Below, piece by piece: positions 7,974 through 15,403 of a stretch of DNA of 64,000 nucleotides. Position 1 is the first letter of the stretch; each line of letters starts with the position of its first letter. The position numbers were made by a program, and so were the translations under genes. A model generated the notes under the pieces. The model ran no database searches. It was given only the letters and a program-made list of their open reading frames with translations, and had not been told where the DNA came from. Where the stretch lies: the NCBI GenBank assembly GCA_963773835.1, contig CAVZCQ010000001.1, positions 434,001 to 498,000 on the forward strand. The letters run 5' to 3'. This DNA is from JOPF136 sp963773835. GTDB lineage: Bacteria > Acidobacteriota > Terriglobia > Acidiferrales > UBA7541.

Positions 7974-9152
7974 CTACGCCAGCGCCTGCCGCAGATCCGC
8001 GATCAAATCTTCCGCGTCCTCCAAACCCACCGAAACGCGCACGGTGCCGGGCGTCACCCCGGCTGTCTTCAGCTCCTGTGCGCTCATGTTGTAGTGCGAC
8101 GTGAAGGCGGGCAGCACCACCAGCGATTCCACCCCTCCCAGGCTCGCCGCCAGCAGGAATACGCGCACCCGGTCGCAGAACCGCCGGGCGGCGGCCAGGC
8201 CGCCCTTCAGGTCGAACGCCATCATGCCTCCGAAACCCTTCATCTGGCGGCGCGCCAGCGCGTGGTCCGGATGGGACTTCAATCCCGGGTAGTGCACTCC
8301 CGCCACCTTCGGATGCCTTTCCAGGAACCGTGCCACCGCCATCGCGTTTTCCGAGTGCCGCGCCACGCGCACTGCCAACGACTTGATCCCGCGATCCAGC
8401 AAATAGGCCGCGCCGGGGTCCATCGACCCGCCCAGCTCGATCACCATCTCCCGCACTTTCGCGATTCGATCCCGGCTGCCAATCGCCGCTCCCGCGATGA
8501 TGTCCGAGTGCCCGCCCAGGTACTTCGTGGCGCTGTGCAGCACCACGTCAAAACCCATGGCCAGGGGCTTCTGCAAGAGCGGGGTGGCGAATGTATTGTC
8601 CACCATGGCCACAAGCCCGTGCCGGCGCGCGAACCCCGCCGCCTTTTCCAGGTCCACGAGCCGCAGCGTCGGATTCGTCGGCGACTCCACGTACAGCACC
8701 CGAGTCCGCGGCGTCACCAGCCCTTCGATTCCCTCCAGGCTGCACGGCACGTGGCGCACACGAATCCCCAGCCGCGAGAACGTGTCCCGCATCAGCCGGT
8801 ACGTCCCGCCGTAGAGCTGGGCCGAGGCGATCACTTCTTCGCCCGCGCTCAGATGTCCCAGGAGCGTGCTCGAGATCGCGGCCATGCCTGACGCCGTTAC
8901 GATCGCCGCCTCGCCGCCCTCCAGCGCTGCCAGCTTTTTCTCCACCACGGCCAGCGTCGGGTTCCCGTACCGCGTGTAGATGTACGCTTTGCTCTTCCCC
9001 GCGGCCCAGCGCTTCATCTCCTCCGTGTTCGGGAAGGTAAAGTTGGAAGTGCGCGAGATCGGCAGTCCCACTTCCACACCCACGCCGTGGCGCTCGAGCC
9101 CGGCGTGAATGGCCACCGTCGCAGGCTTCCAGTGATTGCGAGTATTTTTCAT
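7974..9152 (-). CDS. Cystathionine gamma-synthase/lyase family PLP enzyme
   Basis: The 392-residue protein is a Cys/Met-metabolism trans-sulfuration enzyme. Diagnostic motifs are YTRYGNPT (59-66, substrate/PLP phosphate region), ASGMAAISS (87-95), ESPTNPTL, the PLP-pyridine Asp in MVDNTFATP (D185) and the Schiff-base Lys210 in HSATKYLGGHSD. Family members include cystathionine gamma-synthase, cystathionine gamma-lyase, methionine gamma-lyase and O-acetylhomoserine sulfhydrylase. These cannot be separated reliably from sequence alone. No Met or Cys biosynthesis genes are adjacent. Confidence 0.92.
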   Translation of the reverse strand: MKNTRNHWKPATVAIHAGLERHGVGVEVGLPISRTSNFTFPNTEEMKRWAAGKSKAYIYTRYGNPTLAVVEKKLAALEGGEAAIVTASGMAAISSTLLGHLSAGEEVIASAQLYGGTYRLMRDTFSRLGIRVRHVPCSLEGIEGLVTPRTRVLYVESPTNPTLRLVDLEKAAGFARRHGLVAMVDNTFATPLLQKPLAMGFDVVLHSATKYLGGHSDIIAGAAIGSRDRIAKVREMVIELGGSMDPGAAYLLDRGIKSLAVRVARHSENAMAVARFLERHPKVAGVHYPGLKSHPDHALARRQMKGFGGMMAFDLKGGLAAARRFCDRVRVFLLAASLGGVESLVVLPAFTSHYNMSAQELKTAGVTPGTVRVSVGLEDAEDLIADLRQALA

Positions 9153-9267
9153 CGTTGTGGTCCTTCTTGGGATTCGCGAGCCAGGCGCGAATTGGAGGAC
9201 ACAGACTATGGGGTTCCGGGCAGGCCACCTACAACCAAATTGGATTCCATCGCGGGCGGCGCCGCGG

Positions 9268-11379
9268 CTATTCTTCCTCCTCCTCCGACGGCACGCCGCG
9301 TTCCTTCTTCGCCAGGTCGATGATTTTCTGCGCCAGCTCGCCCGGCACGTAGTCGTAATGCGCGAATTCCATCGTGTAGCTCGCGCGACCCTGGGTCATG
9401 GAAGTGAGCGTGTTCGCATAGCTCAGCAGCTCGGCCAGTGGCGCCTGGCCCTTGACGATCACGCTCGACCCGCGCGTCTCGTTGCCGCTCACGCGCCCGC
9501 GCCGCCCGGAAAGGTCGCCCACAATGTCGCCCAGGAACTGCTCCGGCGCGTACACCTCGATGTTCATGATGGGCTCGAGCAGCGAAGGCCGCGCCGCCTT
9601 CATGCACTCGCGGAAGGCCTTGGAGCCCGCCAGCTTGAAGGCCAGTTCGGAGGAATCCACGTCGTGGTATTTCCCATCGTAGAGCACGGCGCGGAAATCC
9701 GTGACCGGAAAGCCCGCCAGGAATCCGCGCTCGGCCGCATCGCGCAGGCCCTTTTCCACCGCAGGAATGAAATTCCGGGGGATTGCGCCGCCGAAAATAT
9801 CGTCCACGAACTCGACTCCCGTGCCGCGCGCGAGCGGCTCCATGCGGACGCGGGCAACGCCGAATTGACCGCGGCCCCCGGTCTGTTTCTTGTGTTTTCC
9901 TTCCGCGTCCGCCTTGCCACGGATGGTCTCGCGATAGGGCACTTTGGGCGGTTTCAAGGTCATGTCCACGTGGTAGCGGTTGTGCAGCTTCGAGACCACC
10001 ACCTCGATGTGCTTCTGCCCGGCGCCGCTCAGCAGGAACTCCTTGGTCTGCGGGTCGCGCGAGAAGCGCAGCGCCAGATCCTCTTCCATCAGCTTGTGGA
10101 TGGACTGGCCGATCTTGTCCTCGTCCGCGCGCGTTTTGGGCTCGACGGCGAACGTGATGGACGGCTCGGGAATCCGCGCCGTGCGGTAGTAGATCGGCGC
10201 AGTCTTGTCGCCCAGCGTTTCGCCCGTGTAGGTGTCCTTGAGCTTGGCCACGGAGCCGATATCGCCCGCATGCAGCTCCGCCACAGCCGCGGCCGTTTTC
10301 CCCTGCATCACCTGGAGGTGCTGGAAGCGCTCCGGGGCATTGCGGTTGAAGTTCTGGAGCGTCGCGTCGTTCTTCACCACGCCGGACATTACTTTGAAGA
10401 AGCTGATGCGCCCCGCAAACATGTCCACCACGGTCTTGAACACGAACACGGAGACCGGGGCAGAGTCGGCAATATTACGATCTATCTCGCTACCTTTGGC
10501 TCCTGCCTCGCTGGTGCCTTTCAACTTCCCGCGCGTCAAGGGCGACGGCATCATCCCGGCGATAAAACCCAGGATGGCCTCGCTCCCGGCATTGTTGAGC
10601 GCCGAGCTGACCATCACCGGAAAGACTTTTTCGGACATGATCGCTTGATGTAATCCCTCCCGCAGGTCGGCCTCGGGCAGCGTGCCTTTGTCGAAGAACT
10701 CCTCCATCAGCGCGTCGTCGCCTTCCGCCACCGTCTCCACGAGCTTGGCGTGAGCCGCATCCGCGGCCTCGGCCATGTCCGCGGGGATGTCTTCGATCTT
10801 GGCCTTGCCGTCGGCGCCCGGCGTATAGACGTGCGCCTTCATAGCCACGAGATCCACCAGGCCTCGAAAATTCTTCTCCTGCCCGATGGGCAGATGGACA
10901 GGGACCACCTTGCGGCCGAAGGCCTGCTCGAGCGAGCTGAGCGCGCGGGCAAAATCCGCGTGCTCGCGGTCCATCCAGTTGATGACGAAAGCTCGCGGGA
11001 TGTCGTACTCGGTGGCGTAGTCCCACACTTTTTCGGTGACAACCTGCACACCCGCCGCCGCGTCCACCAGGATCAGCGCCGAATCGGCGGCGATCATGGA
11101 GGCTTTCGCTTCGTTCACGAAGGTCGAGTCACCCGGAGTGTCCAGCAGGTTGATCTTGGTGTTCTGCCACTCGGCGTAGGCCACACCGGTCGAAATGGAG
11201 ATCTTTTTGGCGATCTCCTCGTCGTCCCAGTCGGTGATGGTGTTTCCTTCCATGACTTTGGTGAGCTTCGGCGTCATCCCCGCGGTGTAAAGCAGCGCAG
11301 AGGTGAGCTGGGTCTTGCCCGTGTGGATGTGGCCGAGGATGGCCACGTTCCGGATAGCTTCGCCGGCGTAGGCTTTCAT
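9268..11379 (-). CDS. Elongation factor G paralogue (EF-G2-like)
   Basis: This 703-residue translation GTPase has the full EF-G domain order (G, II, III, IV, V). The ATG at 11379 has AGGGGAA upstream, and the longer frame to 11946 is rejected. The nucleotide motifs are unusual: G1 is GHIHTGKT (16-23) instead of AHIDAGKT. G3 is DTPGD (80-84), with Asp84 at the position of the catalytic His of DTPGH. G4 is NWMD (134-137), where canonical EF-G has NKMD. The C-terminus is acidic. Such divergent EF-Gs occur beside a normal fusA in many bacteria; their role is poorly known (recycling, stress or specialised translation). GTPase rate and guanine specificity may differ from EF-G. Confidence 0.9.
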   Translation of the reverse strand: MKAYAGEAIRNVAILGHIHTGKTQLTSALLYTAGMTPKLTKVMEGNTITDWDDEEIAKKISISTGVAYAEWQNTKINLLDTPGDSTFVNEAKASMIAADSALILVDAAAGVQVVTEKVWDYATEYDIPRAFVINWMDREHADFARALSSLEQAFGRKVVPVHLPIGQEKNFRGLVDLVAMKAHVYTPGADGKAKIEDIPADMAEAADAAHAKLVETVAEGDDALMEEFFDKGTLPEADLREGLHQAIMSEKVFPVMVSSALNNAGSEAILGFIAGMMPSPLTRGKLKGTSEAGAKGSEIDRNIADSAPVSVFVFKTVVDMFAGRISFFKVMSGVVKNDATLQNFNRNAPERFQHLQVMQGKTAAAVAELHAGDIGSVAKLKDTYTGETLGDKTAPIYYRTARIPEPSITFAVEPKTRADEDKIGQSIHKLMEEDLALRFSRDPQTKEFLLSGAGQKHIEVVVSKLHNRYHVDMTLKPPKVPYRETIRGKADAEGKHKKQTGGRGQFGVARVRMEPLARGTGVEFVDDIFGGAIPRNFIPAVEKGLRDAAERGFLAGFPVTDFRAVLYDGKYHDVDSSELAFKLAGSKAFRECMKAARPSLLEPIMNIEVYAPEQFLGDIVGDLSGRRGRVSGNETRGSSVIVKGQAPLAELLSYANTLTSMTQGRASYTMEFAHYDYVPGELAQKIIDLAKKERGVPSEEEEE

Positions 11380-11990
11380 TCGGTTCCCCTGAAGACTGCG
11401 AAGTGCGCTGTCGAAATTGCGGATGCTAGCATAGGGCAGTGACTGGTGACTAGTGAATGGTGACCCGCCTTCGCCCACGACGACGGGCTTCGGCGGGCAT
11501 GCTGGTGGCGGGTGAAGGGTGATGGAGAGATTCAAATTGTGAACACCCAGAAGCTTGCAAGTTGCAGATTTGGCAGTGGATAGAAATTCCCCACCCCCTC
11601 CCTCCGGGAATGCGCAATCGCTTGAGCGGAAAGGGGTTGCGCGAAAATGAATTTCTAAGTGGTTTCGATGGATGAAGATAGATTTTCGAGGCAAAAGCTC
11701 GTCTCGATTCCGGGGGAAGATCTGCTGGCGCGGCAGACGCGGTGGACGCAGATCTCCTCTAATTGCCGCGTGTGATTCGTGAGCGTGGATGGCGGGGCGG
11801 TCGCTCGGGGACATACGCGCTGAGCGCGGGAGTCGTAGTGTGAGGCGCGGAAGTGGGATTGTGGATAGCAGGGGTACCCCCGGGGTTTTTGTATGTGCAG
11901 AAAGTGCGGCATTTAGGCTGCGGCGCGAATTATGTGTTGAAGGCATTGGAGTTCAAATGGCGCAGTTTGTGCAGATCCGAACGGATTTCG

Positions 11991-12064
11991 GATGTGCAGA
12001 AACTAAAGGGGTTTTGGATCGCGGCCGTACACGGTGGCGCAGATGTGCAGAAGCTAAAGGCGTT
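11991..12064. repeat. Two imperfect 23-nt direct repeats
   Basis: Positions 11991-12013 and 12042-12064 carry the same 23-base string beginning GATGTGCAGAA and ending GGNGTT, with two mismatches. A weaker third copy begins near 11890 (TATGTGCAGAAAG). Spacing is about 51 bases. The copies do not have the regularity of a CRISPR array. Purpose unknown. Confidence 0.6.
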
Positions 12065-12225
12065 AGGCCGGGATTGGCCTCGTGGCTCCCGGATTGGTCT
12101 GACGCGGTCCATGAACAGTTACTCCGGCGTTACGGTACCACAGTCGGTATAGTCTTGTCAAGAGGAAACTAGTGACGAAAAGTGTCCCTTCCTTCGTCAG
12201 GGCAGGCGACAGTTCAGAGTTGAGC

Positions 12226-12244
12226 GTCCCGATGGAATCGGGAC
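12226..12244. repeat. Perfect 8-bp hairpin with GGA triloop
   Basis: GTCCCGAT (12226-12233) and ATCGGGAC (12237-12244) are perfect inverted repeats separated by GGA. No T-run follows, so a terminator is unlikely. It resembles the other short-loop hairpins at 17424, 17469 and 19385. Confidence 0.6.
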
Positions 12245-12255
12245 ACAAAAAGCGT

Positions 12256-12406
12256 GTCGCAGATTGAGACAGGTATGGCGATGGAGCGAGCGTGTGGGAA
12301 ACTGCGGGAGTGCCGAGATGGGATTGGCGTCGCAGATTGAGACGGAAGGGAGGTGGGTAGGCTGTCCAAAGTCGAAGGTTGAAAGTCGAATGTCGCAGAT
12401 TGAGGC
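12256..12406. repeat. Three copies of a 15-nt direct repeat
   Basis: GTCGCAGATTGAGAC occurs at 12256-12270 and 12329-12343, and with one change at 12392-12406. The unequal spacing (73 and 63 bases) and short unit argue against CRISPR. Between copies the sequence is not conserved. Confidence 0.6.
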
Positions 12407-12555
12407 GGCGCGAGACGTTGGCTTCGCGGGGTCTCGAAGGATAGCTCATTGCGGGCTTCGGACTCAGTCCCTCCGGATCTGTCGCCGTGAGGTTCCATGG
12501 TGGCCTACGGCCGTCGTGGGTTGACACCGGGTGTGAGGGCGTAAAATTACACGTT

Positions 12556-13263
12556 ATGCTTGCGGGCGCAGACGGGTGCAAAGGCGGCTGGTTGCTGGCC
12601 ATGTGCGAGAGCTGGCCACCGGCCAACGATCTGTATTGTTGCGTCTGCCGGGATTTCCGTTCCCTACTGGAAGTAACACGTCATTGTTCCCCAGTTATGG
12701 TGGATATTCCCATCGGCCTGCCCACGGGCGATGAACCCCGGATTTGCGACATTCGAGCGCAAGAGGAGTTGGGCAAGGAGGGACGGGCAAGGGTTTTTGT
12801 TACTCCTCCAAGGGAAACCCTTACCGCGAGGTCCGCCCAGGAGTTTCAGGATGTTTACAAGGAACTCCGGCACGTGGGGGCAGGATACCCGGTCTGGGGA
12901 ATCGTGCCGAAATTGTTGGAAGTGGATAGTCAAATGAATCCAGAACTTCAGAAGCGAGTGCGCGAGTTTCACCCCGAGCTCACATGGAAGCGGATTGGCG
13001 GAGAAGTGCTTCCTTCGAAACACTGTCGGGCGGGCATCGAGGCACGCGTCGAGCTGTTGGGAAAGCTTTTCCCCGAGGTCGGTTCTTCGATCGCTTGGGC
13101 TGCATCCCTGGGGCGAGCAGCTAGGCTTGACGACTTGCTTGACGCCATTGTGGGTCTTTCTGTGGCGGATGGAGTTCAACGCGAGGGTGGGCCGCAATTC
13201 CGGTTGCCTGAAGGGGAGCCGCCGGAGGATGAAAGGGGATTGCGCATGGAAATGTGGTACTGA
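12556..13263 (+). CDS. DUF429 domain protein (RNase H-like fold)
   Basis: The 235-residue protein matches the DUF429 pattern. It begins with AGADGCKGGWLLA (Asp of the first strand), has MVDIPIGLP with the second conserved Asp, and continues with VTPPRETL, YPVWGIVPKLLEVD, FHPELTWKR and a final DDLLDAIVGLSVADG. DUF429 has a predicted RNase H-like nuclease fold; the biochemical role is unknown, and it is often found among defence and mobile genes. Start ATG 12556 is at the family N-terminus. It faces the TOPRIM gene convergently and has lower GC than the core genes. Confidence 0.85.
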   Translation: MLAGADGCKGGWLLAMCESWPPANDLYCCVCRDFRSLLEVTRHCSPVMVDIPIGLPTGDEPRICDIRAQEELGKEGRARVFVTPPRETLTARSAQEFQDVYKELRHVGAGYPVWGIVPKLLEVDSQMNPELQKRVREFHPELTWKRIGGEVLPSKHCRAGIEARVELLGKLFPEVGSSIAWAASLGRAARLDDLLDAIVGLSVADGVQREGGPQFRLPEGEPPEDERGLRMEMWY

Positions 13264-13308
13264 ATCAGCGAAGAGCTGCTGGAGATGAATTCGGCAGGGG
13301 TTCTGCTG

Positions 13309-13938
13309 TCAGTGTGCCGGGGCCGGGTACGGTCGGACAATTAATTGCTGAAGGGCCGTCAAGCACCTCATGAGGCTGTCGGAGTTATTCGCTGCGACAT
13401 CGGGCCTCCAACCATCGGGGGTTTCTTGAAGGAACTCAATCAGCCGCGACGCATATGCCGGTCCAACGTTTTGTCCACTGCCCGGCCGCGGCAACATGTC
13501 TTCACGAATCGCGCGGCTAGTCGACCTCCGGATAAGGTTCAGGAGGGATTCTTTCGGGTCGGCAAGGTCATCAGGGTTTCCGGGCACCTCCTGCTGATCG
13601 ACGCCGATAAATTCTGAGAGCCTTTCTGCGTCCGCGAGCAGCCACGATTCCAATTCGCGCACCGCAATACGAAAGCACATCAGGCCGGCCGGGTGCGGCA
13701 GCCATAGGGTCCGGGCCTCCGGTGCGCAGCGCTGACGGTCAAGATCAATCAAGACCAGCCAATGTCTGAACCTTGCGGAATTGTTGTACCCGGGAAGACA
13801 ACGCAAGAGCGCGTCTTTCCCGTTCTTTCCATAAACGGCATAGGCTTCTGTGTCCAGATAGCGGCAAACGCGGCGGAGTAAGGCCTCGTCTGTGATTCCT
13901 TCCACCGCGCCGGACACCCAGGCCGACGCGGCCATCAC
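13309..13938 (-). CDS. DUF4276-like TOPRIM-fold protein, partner of the upstream ATPase
   Basis: This 209-residue protein shows the layout of a TOPRIM nuclease domain: conserved Glu in VEGITDEALL (E13), a hydrophobic strand ending in the metal-binding LIDLD (D65, D67), and the DUF4276-type motif FRIAVRELESWLLAD (89-103). Its ATG lies inside the last codons of the ATPase gene (4-base overlap), so the two are translated together. Split ATPase plus TOPRIM pairs resemble OLD-family and PARIS-type immune systems, where the ATPase senses infection and the TOPRIM protein cuts nucleic acid. This is an inference; no defence assay or homology search was possible. Confidence 0.75.
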   Translation of the reverse strand: MMAASAWVSGAVEGITDEALLRRVCRYLDTEAYAVYGKNGKDALLRCLPGYNNSARFRHWLVLIDLDRQRCAPEARTLWLPHPAGLMCFRIAVRELESWLLADAERLSEFIGVDQQEVPGNPDDLADPKESLLNLIRRSTSRAIREDMLPRPGSGQNVGPAYASRLIEFLQETPDGWRPDVAANNSDSLMRCLTALQQLIVRPYPAPAH

Positions 13939-15101
13939 TCAGTGCCTCCGAAGAAGCTGAGTTGATCTGCATGAGCCGGTCTTGTCCTTGGCATTACCGT
14001 ATCGGCGAGATTGATCCCTCCTTCCAATAGCTCGCGGACGTCGGCCAAGTCGCCGGCAGTTTTCACGCTTGTCCCTTCGGAGGTGGGATCTAGAAGCAGG
14101 ACTTCATCCATCCCGACACCTTCTCTGAGCAGATCGCTCGAATGTGTCGTCGCGATTATCTGCCTGCCCGTCTGTCGTTGAATCCGGGCGAACATTTGCG
14201 GCAAGTATCGGATAACCTCCGGGTGAAGCGAAAGTTCGGGCTCTTCGAGGAGCAAGGGTCCCGTCCCATCCAGAATTGCCCAGAGCAGGCCGATCAGCCG
14301 CAGTGTGCCGTCAGAGAACTGATCCTCGTTCTGCCATGCCCCCCGCGGGCGCCAGTGCGAGTATTTACCGCGGAGATGTGGGGCGCCCTTCACGGAGTCG
14401 CGGGTTAACTCAAGCTTTTCCAGTTGAGGCACGGCGACTCTCAATGCGCCGCCGATCTGGCGCAAGCGAAGGACTCGTTCTTTTTGGTGAGTCTGGGCAA
14501 GCTGTTCGAGAAAATCTCCCCCGTAAGGATCTTCTAGGCGCCGCACATACCGCTCGGGTTCTCTCACCAACTGGGGCACAACGTGCAGATAGCGGACTGA
14601 AGAGAAGAAGTCGGCGACCTGCCGAAAATGTTTGTTCACATTGACCTGCTGCAGATAGGTCTGTGTGAGCCGATCGGGATCGCCTTGGTCATCTCTGTCA
14701 GGTCTAGCAAGGATTTCTTTGCCTCTTTGAAACACGATTTCGCGGCCAATCAGGGGTCGGCGCCGTTTCTTTTGGTCAAAACAGATCTCGTATCGCCACA
14801 ATGCGGGGTCTTCGTCTGTGCCAACGAAGGCCGTAACAGTGATGGCAGGATTCTGTCGAGCGAAGAGCGCGCGAAGGCTGGAGACGCCGCCTCGGTTTTG
14901 AAGGGCTTGCTCGAATCCTCCTCCCACGGCAACGATGTCGTGCAGGAATCGAAAGATGTCGAGGAAGTTGGACTTTCCCGAAGCGTTGGGTCCAACGACA
15001 AACGCGCGGCGCTGCAGCGGCACGTCGATTTTCCCGAAATTTCGCCAGTTCTCAGCGACGATTCGCGTGAATCTGAGTTGCCGGCCGTTTGGTGTTGGCA
15101 T
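13935..15101 (-). CDS. AAA/ABC-type ATPase (OLD/RecF-like, AAA_21 family)
   Basis: The 388-residue protein opens with a RecF/SMC-like strand (LRFTRIVAENWRNFGKIDV) and Walker A VVGPNASGKSN (G37-S44). The lid/insert region is rich in charged residues. An ABC-like signature follows (QFSDGTLRL, 261-269), then Walker B LLLEEPE (283-289), D-loop SLHPE and switch His320 in ATTHS. The coiled-coil arms are short. Fused OLD nucleases carry a C-terminal TOPRIM domain; here that part is encoded by the overlapping downstream gene. The C-terminal 60 residues may contact the partner. Neighbouring genes (DUF429, EVE-nuclease) support a defence role. Confidence 0.9.
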   Translation of the reverse strand: MPTPNGRQLRFTRIVAENWRNFGKIDVPLQRRAFVVGPNASGKSNFLDIFRFLHDIVAVGGGFEQALQNRGGVSSLRALFARQNPAITVTAFVGTDEDPALWRYEICFDQKKRRRPLIGREIVFQRGKEILARPDRDDQGDPDRLTQTYLQQVNVNKHFRQVADFFSSVRYLHVVPQLVREPERYVRRLEDPYGGDFLEQLAQTHQKERVLRLRQIGGALRVAVPQLEKLELTRDSVKGAPHLRGKYSHWRPRGAWQNEDQFSDGTLRLIGLLWAILDGTGPLLLEEPELSLHPEVIRYLPQMFARIQRQTGRQIIATTHSSDLLREGVGMDEVLLLDPTSEGTSVKTAGDLADVRELLEGGINLADTVMPRTRPAHADQLSFFGGTE

Positions 15102-15160
15102 GGGTGTCCGGTCTCGAAGGCCTGCGAACCGCTATCTTCGCACGAATAGAAGGCTTGAAG

Positions 15161-15330
15161 TCAAACACCGACCCGGAAGGAGCCGCGGAGGCGATGCCCC
15201 AAACCATGACCGGCGTGTCGAACGCAAACTCCGGCGTGCCGTTGCGGTCGAGCAGGATGATGCCTCAGGTGCCTCCGGTGCGCGCGGTGAGCAGGCGGAT
15301 ACCCTCCTCTGCCGCCTTTTGGGCCGTGCT
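15161..15330 (-). pseudogene. Decayed 3' fragment of an isoaspartyl peptidase/L-asparaginase gene
   Basis: Read on the minus strand, this stretch encodes IRLLTARTGGT, then a TGA stop, then GIILLDRNGTPEFAFDTP and MVWGIAS. After a shift of frame it gives GSFRVGV and the final stop. The intact gene at 19404-20402 ends IRLLAARTGGTGGIILLDRNG, continues to MVWGVAS, and ends KFRVGV. The fragment is thus a diverged C-terminal piece with one nonsense change (GGA to TGA) and one small indel. Nothing upstream of about 15330 aligns convincingly. It lies between the ATPase gene and the end of the EVE-nuclease gene. Confidence 0.85.
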
Positions 15331-15403
15331 GCTGCGTCTGATACCGTCGGTCGAGAAGTGCCGCGCCTGGGTCCTGGTCGCGCCACACGAACTCGGATGC
15401 GGG

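Larger units (their letters stand above)
11380..12555. other. Gene-free accessory stretch with short repeats
   Basis: There are 1176 bases without a supportable gene, lower in GC than the flanks. They hold short direct repeats (11991-12064 and 12256-12406), one perfect hairpin (12226-12244) and short repetitive text around 11437-11520. The small open frames on both strands have no ribosome binding sites or recognisable protein features. This is probably decayed or non-coding sequence at the edge of the defence-gene cluster. Confidence 0.55.

Noticed and set aside
11380..11946. N-terminal extension of the EF-G paralogue to 11946
   Set aside because: Low-complexity residues; EF-G homology starts right at the ATG 11379 with a good ribosome binding site.
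12256..12406. CRISPR array from the 15-base repeats
   Set aside because: Only three short units with unequal spacing and no spacers of constant length; no cas genes.
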